From the NCBI RefSeq assembly GCF_014905115.1, contig NZ_CP041235.1, positions 2,108,001 through 2,172,000 of the forward strand: 64,000 bases of DNA, written 5' to 3'. The notes under the pieces were generated by a model. The model made no database searches, had not been told where the DNA came from, and saw nothing but the letters and a program-made list of their open reading frames with translations. The DNA comes from Sulfurimonas sediminis. GTDB lineage: Bacteria; Campylobacterota; Campylobacteria; Campylobacterales; Sulfurimonadaceae. The translations under genes and the position numbers were made by a program. This document shows positions 18,088 to 27,390 of the stretch, piece by piece (positions within the stretch are counted from its first letter, which is position 1; each line of letters starts with the position of its first letter).

Positions 18088-18991
18088 TTACACCAAACTT
18101 TTTAATCGAAAATCGAAATTGAGCGCATCTTCATGGCAAACATCTATGCATCTTCCGCATAAAGTACAGTCCGCACCCGTAATGTACTCTCTTGTGATGC
18201 CCTCTTCTTCTCTTTGTTTGTCATATTTTGCTTTTGTAATTTCCAAAACCTGATTTTCAAAACAGACATCATGGCAGACCATACAGTGATCACAGTTGTC
18301 ATTCCATTCGACGCGTAATGCGGAGACTTTTCCTATCATGCCGTAGGTTGTGCCTATCGGACAGATATATGTACACCAGGCGCGTGAAAAAAAGACCTCA
18401 AAAGCAAGCACCACCAAAACCCAGACGAGTGCCAGACTCCAGCCGTACGCAATTGCACGGGAGAGTATTCCTACAACATTAAAGGTTTCAAAAACAAGAT
18501 AGCCGCTTGTAAATGAGAGTATAAGAAAAATTACCCAAAAAGCATAACGGATTCGATGGTCAAACCTTCTCTCTTTTATAATTTTTTTTGTGCACCAGCG
18601 TATCATGCCACTTTTCGCCTATTTCACTCAATATTCCATATGGACAGACCCAGGCACAATAGCTCCTGCCCCCAACCAAAATATAAAAAAGCACAATTGT
18701 ACTGACACCGATAATGATGTTTATATGCAAATGGTGTTCTGCCATCAACATCTCTAAAGTTGTAAAAGGATCAATCAGATGAAAGCCTAAAAAACGTGAA
18801 CCGTTTAATGTTCCTTCGAGCATTTGAATATCCACAGCAAAAGATAAAAAGAACATCAGATGAATTACTATGACAAGAATCCATCTTTTGGCTCTGTAGC
18901 TCAGAACCTTTTTTCCCTCTTTTGTCGTGTTGTAGAATGTTGACCAGAAAGTTGTTCTTTTTATCGTCTCTCTATTATGATACTTATCCAT
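18088..18991 (-). CDS. nosH: NosH (NapH-like) membrane ferredoxin, frameshifted in this sequence
   Basis: A polytopic membrane protein with CAWVCPYG and CTYICPIG cysteine motifs and a C-terminal two-cluster ferredoxin domain (CDHCMVCHDVC, CTLCGRCIDVC). With NosG it is thought to carry electrons from menaquinol toward NosZ. Residues up to GEKWHDTLVHKK are in one frame and IIKERRFDHRIRY onward in another; dropping one base from the T8 run at 18582-18589 joins them to about 300 aa, the normal NapH/NosH length. Slippage or a consensus error at this run is likely. Both cluster sets are intact. Confidence 0.85.
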
Positions 18992-18993
18992 TT

Positions 18994-19494
18994 TTATTCC
19001 TGTTTCACTGCTTGTGCTCTTGCCGGAAACTCACCTATTTCATTGGCAAACCTGCGTAAATCCTCTTGTGTCATATGAATTAAAAGCCCTTTCATCACCA
19101 GGTTTTCTTTTCTTCCCGATTTAAAGTCTTCAAGTTTTTTATAAATTGTCTCTGCACTTTGTCCAAAGAGCTTCGGTCCCATCAGTTTTTTTCCATACTG
19201 CATACCGCTGCCGTCTACACCGTGACAGGAAGCACATTTGCTTTTGTATGCATCACTTACTTTAAAACCTGCAACATTCCCGGCCTTTTCCCGCAGTGCG
19301 CTTAATGCTTCGTTCTCTTTTTCTCTGTCACTCTTTTCCTGCGGTTGGCTCTCTTGCACAGCAGCTGTTCTGTTGCCGATATCTGCAATAATTTTTCCAT
19401 GTTCGCCTCCGTTGTATGCCCCTCCGTTCATAGCCGTCCATGCCATCAGCCCAAAAATCACCAAGGTTAAAATTCCTACTGTTATATTTTTCAT
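18994..19494 (-). CDS. nosC2: NosC2 monoheme c-type cytochrome
   Basis: 166 aa with an N-terminal membrane anchor (about 5-22), a polar linker and a cytochrome c domain with one CASCH motif and a late Met. In epsilonproteobacteria NosC1 and NosC2 are proposed to carry electrons from the NosGH membrane module to NosZ. The start overlaps the end of the preceding cytochrome gene by four bases, so the two are translationally coupled. Confidence 0.8.
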   Translation of the reverse strand: MKNITVGILTLVIFGLMAWTAMNGGAYNGGEHGKIIADIGNRTAAVQESQPQEKSDREKENEALSALREKAGNVAGFKVSDAYKSKCASCHGVDGSGMQYGKKLMGPKLFGQSAETIYKKLEDFKSGRKENLVMKGLLIHMTQEDLRRFANEIGEFPARAQAVKQE

Positions 19495-20105
19495 TCTCTG
19501 CCCCTCATCTTGTTAATCTCTTTGTTAAAGGCATATATTTCATCTGCCATAGCTCTAATCTGTTCGTCACTCATCATCTGGATAAGATCATTCATCAAAG
19601 GATTGGACTTCTTCCCGGTTTTAAAATCCTGAATTCTATTGTATATATAGTCCGCTTTTCTCTCCAGGAGCGACGGCCCGATAACCCCGTTTGCATAATC
19701 ATTGTGACAAGGTGCACACCTGACAATAAAGTTTTTGCTTAGTTTTTTTACCAGCATCGTGACCTGAATCTGTTCATAAGGGCTGCGTACATGTAAATTG
19801 GCATCAATGTCTGTGCGTTTTTTTGTATTGACTTCCTGCACACTCTCTTTCTCTCCGTAATCATAATAAAACGAGTTATTCTGTGTTTTTCCATTTTCCT
19901 GCCGGGCCACTTTCACCGCATGCGCATTTTTATTTTCAACTATTTCAATCTTTGGACTGCTCTTTTGATTTTTAGCAGACACAGATTGCTCTTTTTGTGA
20001 TCTGTCCTCTTTTGAGTCACTGCATGCGCTTAAAAGTGTCAGCAAGACCAACGACGAAGTAAGAACAAAACCCTTCATACTCTTTTTTCTTTTATCTGTT
20101 TTCAT
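19491..20105 (-). CDS. nosC1: NosC1 monoheme c-type cytochrome lipoprotein
   Basis: 204 aa. Signal peptide with lipobox LLSACS, a low-complexity polar linker (about 30-110) and a cytochrome c domain with CAPCH and a downstream Met-rich segment (NPLMNDLIQMMSDEQIRAM). It is the first of two cytochromes after nosG, matching nosC1-nosC2 order. The lipid anchor would hold it on the periplasmic face of a membrane. Confidence 0.8.
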   Translation of the reverse strand: MKTDKRKKSMKGFVLTSSLVLLTLLSACSDSKEDRSQKEQSVSAKNQKSSPKIEIVENKNAHAVKVARQENGKTQNNSFYYDYGEKESVQEVNTKKRTDIDANLHVRSPYEQIQVTMLVKKLSKNFIVRCAPCHNDYANGVIGPSLLERKADYIYNRIQDFKTGKKSNPLMNDLIQMMSDEQIRAMADEIYAFNKEINKMRGRE

Positions 20106-20113
20106 GGGATTTC

Positions 20114-20857
20114 CTATGTTGTTTTTTCATAATACTGCTCGTATGTTACTCTTGGTTTGACGACTATCGAAGGTTTTTGCGTCGGGCAGACCTCCTGACA
20201 GGCTCCGCATCCTATACACCCGTCATATATTTCGGGGCGCTTCCCTCCCTGCGCATCCGGAACCATGGCGATGGCACTTAAAGGATTGGGAACCGGGCAC
20301 ATATCGGCACACAGCGTACACTCTTTCCCCTCGTACCCGTCAAATTTTTCAAGAAGCTGCAACTCCTGACTTGTCACATTGTTGACAGAGGCGGTAAAGG
20401 CTTTCATCTTGTCATTGTAGCCTTTTGGTACCGGAGTATTTGTCATTGCCAGACAGGTATCCGGAAATTCCAGTACGGCAACTCCCATCTGAATATCTTC
20501 GGGTTTTGAGCAACTGTGGTCCAAAGCACCACTTGGACAGGCCAGCACACAGGGAACGGCATCACAGGCATAGCATCCTCGGATATTTGCATCTATGTAA
20601 GGCGTCCCCTCGCCTGCTCCCTTGGTAATATCTGCCAGTTCTATAGAGTGGTACGGGCATACCTGCAGACACTGCCCGCATTTAATACATAAACCTAAAA
20701 ACTCTTTTTCAGGAACCGCCCCCGGCGGACGAAGCCGATTTTCTTTTGCCTGTAAATACGGGCTGAAAACAATACCTCCTCCAAGAACCAGTCCCAAAAC
20801 ACCCAATGTAGAGTATTTTATAAATTCTCTTCTGTCTGTTTTTACTTGCTTTGCCAT
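20114..20857 (-). CDS. nosG: NosG (NapG-like) periplasmic ferredoxin
   Basis: 247 aa with a twin-arginine signal (DRREFIKYSTLG) and four [4Fe-4S] motifs: CIKCGQCLQVCPYHS, CYACDAVPCVLACPSG, CTLCADMCPVPNP and CIGCGACQEVCPTQKP. It is exported folded and works with the membrane ferredoxin NosH in electron transfer from menaquinol. It follows nosD by 25 bases and precedes nosC1 by eight. Confidence 0.92.
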   Translation of the reverse strand: MAKQVKTDRREFIKYSTLGVLGLVLGGGIVFSPYLQAKENRLRPPGAVPEKEFLGLCIKCGQCLQVCPYHSIELADITKGAGEGTPYIDANIRGCYACDAVPCVLACPSGALDHSCSKPEDIQMGVAVLEFPDTCLAMTNTPVPKGYNDKMKAFTASVNNVTSQELQLLEKFDGYEGKECTLCADMCPVPNPLSAIAMVPDAQGGKRPEIYDGCIGCGACQEVCPTQKPSIVVKPRVTYEQYYEKTT

Positions 20858-20882
20858 AGTGTTCCTTTTTTGTTAACTTGAG

Positions 20883-22097
20883 TCATAATGGTTTTACCAC
20901 TCTAGGTTTTTTGTCTTCCATCAAAAAAAGCGGTTTCGTAAAAGGTGCCAGTTTTGCCAAAAAATTAAGAAGTGAGATAACCGGTGAAGCATAAAAAAAC
21001 TTCACATTAGAGTTATAAACCCATAGTTGGTCAGCATACTGATACACTTTGTGCGGTGTATCGCCTATGCCGTCGTGATTTTTATCAAAACCTTCATATT
21101 TGTCCCAGTAATTTCCCGATATCTCATTTTCATTTGTCTTGCTGCCTCTGCTGTCATTGACGATATCCTCTATATTTCCCTGTATGATATTGTTTTTAAT
21201 AATATTATTCTCACTGAGCGAGTGAAAATGCATTGCCTCTGCATTGTACAAAATCTTATTGTCCACTATTGTATTGTGTGTTCCAGGCTCAAAAGGGGAT
21301 CTGTCTATATAAAGTCCCTGCGCACAGTAGATGACAGTATTGTCTTTTATCGTAAAATTGGAGGCATCTTTTAAGCCTATGCCCATTCCTGTGGCACCCT
21401 GAGAGCTTTTAATCACATTGCCCACAGCTATGGAGTCTTGCGAATACATAAAAAATATACCCACAGAATTGAGTTCGTAGTAATTGTTTTTTATAATATT
21501 TTTCCCCGCATACATAAAATGCAAAGAGTATCTGCCGTCTTTTCCAAAGTTCTCCTCAATCAGATTTCCGTGAGAATACCAGACAACCATATCCCGTGAT
21601 TTGATCAGTCTGTTGCCCCGGACAATATTGTCATTGGAATACCACAGCTTTAAGCCATCTCCTCTGAGCCCCAAAGCAAAAGGTTTTGAACTGATAGTGT
21701 TGTTTTGGATGATAGAGTTGTTAACCATTTGCAGATCGATGCCAAACAGACAGTTTTTGATTGTACAGTTGCTTATCTCACACTGTTTGGACTCACTCAT
21801 TGCAATGGCTGCATCAACATTCTCATGCCTGTCTCCACTGTTGATGATTGTTAAATTTTTCAATGTCACATAGGAGCTTTTGCTTGTTATAACCGTCCCG
21901 TTGTTTTCTCCGTCTATAATCACGCCCTCTTCCTGTCCTATAATAGAGAGCGGTTTGTTAATGACAACAGATCCTTTGTATATACCTTTTGGAAGTTTCA
22001 GAATTGAGCCTGCAGGAGCTTTGTCTATAGCCTCTTGCAGAATATTTGCATTTAATCCGTTACAATACAAAAACAATACAAATATTCTTAGAAGCAT
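20883..22097 (-). CDS. nosD: NosD periplasmic copper-site maturation protein
   Basis: 404 aa with a signal peptide (about 1-18) and many NosD/CASH right-handed beta-helix repeats. It delivers sulfur or copper components for the CuZ centre in cooperation with NosFY. I place the start at 22097 (MLLRIFVLFLYC), one base after the nosB stop, because this gives a clean signal peptide; an ATG at 22139 would add a basic extension overlapping nosB. The C-terminus (NYWDKYEGFDKNHDGIGDTP) closely matches the second copy at 14410. Confidence 0.9.
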   Translation of the reverse strand: MLLRIFVLFLYCNGLNANILQEAIDKAPAGSILKLPKGIYKGSVVINKPLSIIGQEEGVIIDGENNGTVITSKSSYVTLKNLTIINSGDRHENVDAAIAMSESKQCEISNCTIKNCLFGIDLQMVNNSIIQNNTISSKPFALGLRGDGLKLWYSNDNIVRGNRLIKSRDMVVWYSHGNLIEENFGKDGRYSLHFMYAGKNIIKNNYYELNSVGIFFMYSQDSIAVGNVIKSSQGATGMGIGLKDASNFTIKDNTVIYCAQGLYIDRSPFEPGTHNTIVDNKILYNAEAMHFHSLSENNIIKNNIIQGNIEDIVNDSRGSKTNENEISGNYWDKYEGFDKNHDGIGDTPHKVYQYADQLWVYNSNVKFFYASPVISLLNFLAKLAPFTKPLFLMEDKKPRVVKPL

Positions 22098-22098
22098 T

Positions 22099-22884
22099 TT
22101 ATTTCTCTTCCATCTCTTTAAAAGCTTTCTGTTTTGCAAAGAAAGCTAAAATACTGAAAAAACTGATAAGCAACAGCATGTAAAAACCGATAGTTGGATA
22201 GGAGTGTGTCGTAAACTGCGCTATTTTTCCGTCACCAAAAACAGTCGGCATAAAAGGTTTGATTTTAAAAGCGCCCCAGTCATGCAAACTGTGACCAAAA
22301 TGGTACAGCCAGTAGGAGTAGTCCGCTATAAATATAAGAGGCAGCGCGGCAGGAATCAACATAATATAGTTAAAGATTTTTTTATCATAGGCTATAAACA
22401 AAATAATTCCCAAAGAAAGAAATAAAAGAGCATAAATTCCGATTGCACGTTCTATATGACCGCCTGCCCACATAGGGTCCATACCCACATAGTGGTTGAT
22501 TGTGTTCATTTCATGTACTTCTCCGCTGTATCCGTCAAAATGAAAAAAGACAGGTATTCCCTCTGGAAACGCTTCTTTCGGATAATTTGGAGCTTCGAGA
22601 GAAACTGCCCAGATAGGCAGAGATGCCGGACCGATTTCAGCCCCTTCTTCTATCATCTTCTCTAAATTGTTACGGGCGTCTTTGGGTGTTGCAACGCTTT
22701 TATATCTTCCTTTGTTATATAGATTCCATACACTTTTACTGACCGATGAGACTTCATTTGCCTTTCCTTCTTCTATCTTATTCAAGGTTCCGTGAAAAGC
22801 TATCATTGGCAGTGTAAATGAAAATGTTAAAATCAGTAAAGCTATTGTGGCAAATATTTTCGCTTTTATGAGACTTGGATGCAT
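22099..22884 (-). CDS. nosB: NosB membrane protein
   Basis: 261 aa inner-membrane protein with an N-terminal span, a periplasmic loop of about 100 residues (including MDPMWAGGHIERAIG) and four further spans, ending in a basic tail. NosB is specific to nos clusters with the cytochrome-fused NosZ and always follows nosZ; its function is not known. It has its own upstream region of 170 bases holding a hairpin and an Fnr-type box. Confidence 0.85.
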   Translation of the reverse strand: MHPSLIKAKIFATIALLILTFSFTLPMIAFHGTLNKIEEGKANEVSSVSKSVWNLYNKGRYKSVATPKDARNNLEKMIEEGAEIGPASLPIWAVSLEAPNYPKEAFPEGIPVFFHFDGYSGEVHEMNTINHYVGMDPMWAGGHIERAIGIYALLFLSLGIILFIAYDKKIFNYIMLIPAALPLIFIADYSYWLYHFGHSLHDWGAFKIKPFMPTVFGDGKIAQFTTHSYPTIGFYMLLLISFFSILAFFAKQKAFKEMEEK

Positions 22885-22953
22885 ATTTTATTCCTTTCAT
22901 ACGCTTTTGTATATATTTATAAGTGATTATAAACTTAAATATAGACTTAGTTA

Positions 22954-22996
22954 ATTGTATCTAATTGTTTGGGGTAAATTTAATGATATATATCAA
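22954..22996 (-). promoter_or_regulatory. Fnr-type box and -10 upstream of nosB
   Basis: The 14-mer at 22983-22996 reads TTGATATATATCAT on the minus strand, one base off the Fnr consensus TTGATnnnnATCAA. A -10 candidate TACAAT lies at 22959-22954, 23 bases downstream, which places the box near -41.5 (class II activation). This implies a second regulated promoter for nosB and the genes below it. Confidence 0.6.
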
Positions 22997-23007
22997 TTTT
23001 TCATTGT

Positions 23008-23034
23008 GGAGGAGGAAAAAAGTATTCCTCCTCC
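23008..23034. terminator. strong hairpin between nosZ and nosB
   Basis: A perfect 10-bp GC-rich stem (GGAGGAGGAA/TTCCTCCTCC) with a 7-base loop, 21 bases after the nosZ stop. It is not followed by a T run on the minus strand, so it may act as an RNA-stabilising or partial terminator that lets nosZ be made in excess of nosB onward. Confidence 0.6.
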
Positions 23035-23054
23035 CTGTTGACATACTGTTGTGT

Positions 23055-25661
23055 TTAGAACAGATTTGCATTCTCATCGACCCATTTCAGGTATTCAATG
23101 ATATTTTTGACTTCTTCTTCACTCATATGCTGATTTGGCATTTTTAGATTAAAATAATCTATCATGCTTTTCACATACGGATCATTATATTTTGAAGCAG
23201 GGTTCATGATAAAATCTTTTACCCATTTTTCAGCATTTTCATGACGGAGTAAAACACCTGTGAGGTCTGGTCCCGAAGATACTTTACCGATAACGTGACA
23301 ACCGCCACATCCGCCTTCGCCAAATGCCCGTTCACCCGCCGCCGCTGCAGGAGACTGTTTTGTTGCAACTTTTTTCACCAACAGATCTTTGGCACGAATA
23401 CCGACATCTGCCGTCTTGACCATATACTGCCAAATCATATTTTCAAAAAGAATTGCTTTTTCGTAATCACCTTTTTTGACTGCTTCGTCAGCTTTTTTCT
23501 TCTGCTCAGCAATTTTTCCGTACTGGTCAAGTGCATCTTCTACAAGTGCTTTGACTGTAGGATATTTTTCGTAATGGTTTTCCTTTAAAAATTTCACAAC
23601 GGACTGAATAACCGCATCTGTTGCATTGTTCACAGCTACAGTTTTTTCATACTCCGCTTTCAACTCGGCTTTAGACATTTTTTTCATCTTAAGTTTTTGT
23701 GCGCTGACATATTTCTTGTTTGGATCTTTGACCATCAGATAACCCATCATTTCTAAGTGAAGGGCAGAACAAAACTCTGTACAGTAGTAAGGGAAGACAC
23801 CCTCTCTGTCCGCTTTGAATTTAAGTTCTACAGTCTCTCCAGGTTCCAATGATCCGTGCACATTGTAGTTATCCACTGTAAAACCGTGTGTCTCATCTTC
23901 TGCTCTTTCAAGATTTGTCAGATAAAAGATTACAGTATCTCCTTTGTTCACAGTAACCCGTTCAGGATTAATATGCGAACGCACCAATGTGCCGTAAATA
24001 TATACTTTATTGCCTTTTCTTACAATTTTTTCCTGTCCTGCAAGCGTTTTTCCTACATGCATTTTACCCGTTTTCGGATTTGTACCCATTTTGTAACGTA
24101 CTTCAGGATGCAGTTTACTCGCACGAATTGCAACAGCCTGGTGCGGTTCACCCAACGGAATCGGCATATCATACAAAAGATCCATTTTCTTTCCGCGAAT
24201 ATCAATCAACTGATGATTTTGCGGATGCAAAGGACCAACCGGATTAAATCTGTCAATAGCAAGTTTGTTTAAAGAAATAACATACTCTCCCTGCGGATCA
24301 GCCGATTTTCCTTCCATACTACACAGGTGACCGACGTTATAATGGACATTCACCTTATCAAGCACTTTCAATGTTTTGTAGTTCCATTTCACAATTTGTG
24401 AATCCACATACAGCGATGTATAAATTTCACCGTTTTTCCAGTCTTTACCATACTGGTTGTGCAATGGCCCCAGTCCCAGCTCAACTTGACCGTGTAAAGA
24501 TTTTTTCATATCCAGAATAGGAATTCCGTAAGGATCTTTTCCCGCATATTCATGGTTATCAATCAGTTTTTTGATTTTACTCCATTTAAAAACAGAAGCA
24601 TGTGTATCAAGTTTTCCACAGATAGTGATGTATTCACCATCAGGAGAGACATCAACACCATGCGGAGATTTTGGTTCAGGAATCAAAAAAAGCGCATTGT
24701 TTGCAACGGCTACACTCATAGGAATAACTTTCATTCCGTTGACAACTTTTACATTTTTTTTGTTTTTTGAGAGTTGATAGAGCTTTTTCCAATTGTATAC
24801 ATGTAAAAAGTCAGTATCATTTCTACTCATACCTGCCTCAAACGGTGGCATTCCGACTTCTATACCGCCTGTGTACATCTCTGTATTGAAAGAGTTTGTA
24901 AAACCCCATCCAAAAGAGGCGCCTTTTCCGGCATCACTCAAATCCTGCATATAAGGAGGCATCTCAATCGTAAATGAATCTTTTGGTTTGATACGACCGA
25001 TTTTTGGATCAAAACTCCATACAGTCACACCGCCTCGATATGTCTCTTTATACTCTTCTATCGGATGATAGTTATTGTCATACGGCGCAGCGTACTGACA
25101 TGCTTCTAAAATATGTTTTGAGTTTGGCGTGAAAAAAGAGCCGCCGTGTTCTGATTTGAAAACGGGATTCACAACAATCTGTTTGGTTTCAAAATCGTTT
25201 AAATCAATCACAGCCAGACGAGGATTTGCCTTATCGTTGATAATAAGCCATTTTCCGTCATACACCCCTTTTGTCTCAGAGAGTGCCGGGTGGTGTGTGT
25301 CTCCCCAGGTGATTGATTTTCCCCGGATTTTTCCCTGTGCCAGGATTTTTTTGGAATCCTCGTCATATCCGTATCCCTGCCATGGTTCCGGCGTAAATAC
25401 GGCAATATATTTTAATATTTTCATAGATGGAACACCGTAGACAATTATCTGTCCGGACTGTCCACCAGAACTAAATACAATAAATTCATCTCTGCCACCG
25501 CTTGGTGTGTATGTTTTTGCAGCATGAATAATATCGTTTTCCGTAAGTCCCCTTGCCTTCATTACTTTTTGCAGTTCACCGCCGATAGCTGCCGATGCAA
25601 CAGTCGCCATCAGTGAAGTGCCTAAAATAAGTGAAGTCAGCTTACTTAAATGAGTAGCCAT
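23055..25661 (-). CDS. nosZ: nitrous-oxide reductase, clade II, cytochrome c-fused
   Basis: 868 aa from the ATG at 25661, chosen because AGGAG sits seven bases upstream; an earlier ATG at 25700 lacks a site. A Sec-type signal peptide (about 1-26), a seven-bladed propeller carrying the CuZ histidines, a cupredoxin CuA domain with YYCTEFCSALHLEMMGY (two Cys, His, Met), then a linker and a C-terminal cytochrome c domain with CGGCH. Clade II and the fused heme domain are typical of epsilonproteobacteria. It reduces N2O to N2 in the periplasm, the last step of denitrification. It is the first gene of the nos operon behind an Fnr-type box. Confidence 0.97.
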   Translation of the reverse strand: MATHLSKLTSLILGTSLMATVASAAIGGELQKVMKARGLTENDIIHAAKTYTPSGGRDEFIVFSSGGQSGQIIVYGVPSMKILKYIAVFTPEPWQGYGYDEDSKKILAQGKIRGKSITWGDTHHPALSETKGVYDGKWLIINDKANPRLAVIDLNDFETKQIVVNPVFKSEHGGSFFTPNSKHILEACQYAAPYDNNYHPIEEYKETYRGGVTVWSFDPKIGRIKPKDSFTIEMPPYMQDLSDAGKGASFGWGFTNSFNTEMYTGGIEVGMPPFEAGMSRNDTDFLHVYNWKKLYQLSKNKKNVKVVNGMKVIPMSVAVANNALFLIPEPKSPHGVDVSPDGEYITICGKLDTHASVFKWSKIKKLIDNHEYAGKDPYGIPILDMKKSLHGQVELGLGPLHNQYGKDWKNGEIYTSLYVDSQIVKWNYKTLKVLDKVNVHYNVGHLCSMEGKSADPQGEYVISLNKLAIDRFNPVGPLHPQNHQLIDIRGKKMDLLYDMPIPLGEPHQAVAIRASKLHPEVRYKMGTNPKTGKMHVGKTLAGQEKIVRKGNKVYIYGTLVRSHINPERVTVNKGDTVIFYLTNLERAEDETHGFTVDNYNVHGSLEPGETVELKFKADREGVFPYYCTEFCSALHLEMMGYLMVKDPNKKYVSAQKLKMKKMSKAELKAEYEKTVAVNNATDAVIQSVVKFLKENHYEKYPTVKALVEDALDQYGKIAEQKKKADEAVKKGDYEKAILFENMIWQYMVKTADVGIRAKDLLVKKVATKQSPAAAAGERAFGEGGCGGCHVIGKVSSGPDLTGVLLRHENAEKWVKDFIMNPASKYNDPYVKSMIDYFNLKMPNQHMSEEEVKNIIEYLKWVDENANLF

Positions 25662-25711
25662 TGTATTCTCCTTTTTTTTCATTTTGAGAGATTTTCCCAA
25701 ATGATAGAAAA

Positions 25712-25753
25712 ATCTTAATACACAAAGGCATCTAATAATTTGACCTTGGTCAA
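25712..25753 (-). promoter_or_regulatory. Fnr-type box and -10 for nosZ
   Basis: A perfect palindrome with 9-bp arms (25737-25756; core TTGACCAAGGTCAA on the minus strand at 25753-25740) lies about 80-90 bases upstream of the nosZ ATG. A -10 candidate TAAGAT at 25717-25712 is 22 bases downstream, the class II Crp/Fnr geometry. The GACC half-sites differ from the Fnr GAT form and recall NO-responsive regulators of the Crp/Fnr family. Confidence 0.7.
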
Positions 25754-25768
25754 ATTATAGAATTAATT

Positions 25769-26725
25769 TTATTTTTTAAAGTTGTCCAAATGTATTTTCA
25801 GAGAATGAAGTTTCTGCAGAGATGTAGTAAGTTCTTCCAAAGATTCAATAAGAATATCCTCCTTTTTTACCAAATTTTTGTCAAGTCTGTTTTCTTCATC
25901 CATCACAGCAATTAATTCCAGCAAATCTTCTATACTTTTTTCTGTCTCTTCCAGTGATTTCGAAGCAGCCTGGATGGACTTGCTCGAATTTTCAATTGAT
26001 TTGTCTATCTTTTGGACAAGAAAATTAAAAGCATCTGCGGCCTGTGTCACATCAGCAATACTGCTCTTCTCTTCTATCGGCTCCACATCAAGTACCGTTG
26101 ATTTTTGTACAATTTTTTTAGAAGTACGGAGAAATTTCTGAATAAACCCAAGCAAAGATTTTAACTGGGAAAAAAGGTATAAAAGCAAAAGAAGCAAAAC
26201 AACAAACAGTGTAATTTGAATAGTTTTATTTTTATGCTGCAGTGTGTCAAAATATTTTTTATGCATTTTTATCAGCTTGTTAAACTCTACTACAAGCTGC
26301 AGGTTTGTATCATAGATATCTTTGACCAGTTTGTCAATAACAATGTTTGTATAGCCGTTTTGTACCCGGGAGGCATCTCTGAATTTTTGCACAAGCAGAT
26401 AAAAATTATTCCACAGGGAAATAATTTTTTCTGATTCCTGTTTGATGTCTTTTGAAAATATCTTATCGAGTATCTCATCCTTGTTGTTCATATTCTCAAC
26501 AAAAGACTGTATATATTTGTTTAACTCTTCCACCGAAGCATCTTTGTTTTTATACATAAAAAAGATATTTTTCGCAATCTCCTGTGTAAATGCTTTTTGT
26601 TCATTAATCACTTTCAAAAGTCTCAAATTTGCTTCATTATGCGCAGCAATATGTTTGGAGTACAAGGCAAGCACTATGGAAAGAAAAAAAATCAATGCCC
26701 CTAGAAATTTTATTTTAGTCATCAA
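25769..26725 (-). CDS. membrane sensor-like protein with PilJ-type input, no output domain
   Basis: 318 aa. One N-terminal span (about 5-25), a helical periplasmic part of about 140 residues, a second span (about 174-192) and a helical cytoplasmic tail with coiled-coil heptads. The layout is that of PilJ/NarX-like sensors (four-helix input), but no kinase, methyl-accepting or cyclase domain follows. The gene lies between nosZ and the Crp/Fnr gene and overlaps the latter by 11 bases. It may feed a nitrogen-oxide or redox signal to a partner; this is inference from position. Confidence 0.6.
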   Translation of the reverse strand: MMTKIKFLGALIFFLSIVLALYSKHIAAHNEANLRLLKVINEQKAFTQEIAKNIFFMYKNKDASVEELNKYIQSFVENMNNKDEILDKIFSKDIKQESEKIISLWNNFYLLVQKFRDASRVQNGYTNIVIDKLVKDIYDTNLQLVVEFNKLIKMHKKYFDTLQHKNKTIQITLFVVLLLLLLYLFSQLKSLLGFIQKFLRTSKKIVQKSTVLDVEPIEEKSSIADVTQAADAFNFLVQKIDKSIENSSKSIQAASKSLEETEKSIEDLLELIAVMDEENRLDKNLVKKEDILIESLEELTTSLQKLHSLKIHLDNFKK

Positions 26726-27383
26726 TTTTATCCTTGTATATATTTTGCAAAGCTCTTTGACTGATGATTTTTACCTGCCCGTGTATTATATCAATAATAT
26801 TATTTCGTTTTAATCTCTTCAGTACACGGGAGAGCGTTGCCGGTTGAATATGCAGCATAAGAGATATCTCATGGCGCTTGAGTTTGTTAAACATTTGCAA
26901 ATCATCATGAAGCATCATACTGACCTTCGAAACGGCATCAAAGATAAATTCCCGATTGATTAAAGATTGCAACTGTAATGATCTTTTTACAATTTCCCCC
27001 GTAAATTCTTTTTGCAACAGATGTGTTTCTAAAAAATATTTCTTGAACTTTTGATAATTTATACTTAAAACCTGTGAATCTTCAATCAGCTGAATATTTG
27101 AAAAAGACCGGAGTTTTTCAGCATCAGTATCCGAAATTTCCGATATCATTGAGTCTGCATATATGTAGTGCAGCACAACTTCATTGTTGTGTTTGTCAAT
27201 TTTATAGGCTTTTGCCATACCCTCGCACAGAAAAAACAGCTCATTGCACTCTTCATTTTCATACTGAAGCATATACTCTTTTTTATAATGATGCACGAAG
27301 GATATAGATGCGAGTCGCTCAAGGTCTTCTTCTTTCAAAGAGGAAAAAAAATTCTGAGACCGTATAATATTTTTAATCGGCAT
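26715..27383 (-). CDS. Crp/Fnr-family transcription regulator of the nos region
   Basis: 222 aa. Cyclic-nucleotide-binding-like sensor domain (about 12-125), a dimer helix and a winged helix-turn-helix (HEISLMLHIQPATLSRVLKRL, about 166-186). The N-terminus lacks the four-cysteine cluster of true Fnr, so it probably does not sense O2 through [4Fe-4S]; it is closer to the NssR/Dnr type that responds to nitrogen oxides. It follows a small periplasmic protein gene whose promoter carries an Fnr-type box, so it may regulate itself and nosZ. Confidence 0.85.
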   Translation of the reverse strand: MPIKNIIRSQNFFSSLKEEDLERLASISFVHHYKKEYMLQYENEECNELFFLCEGMAKAYKIDKHNNEVVLHYIYADSMISEISDTDAEKLRSFSNIQLIEDSQVLSINYQKFKKYFLETHLLQKEFTGEIVKRSLQLQSLINREFIFDAVSKVSMMLHDDLQMFNKLKRHEISLMLHIQPATLSRVLKRLKRNNIIDIIHGQVKIISQRALQNIYKDKIDD

Positions 27384-27390
27384 AAGAGAC

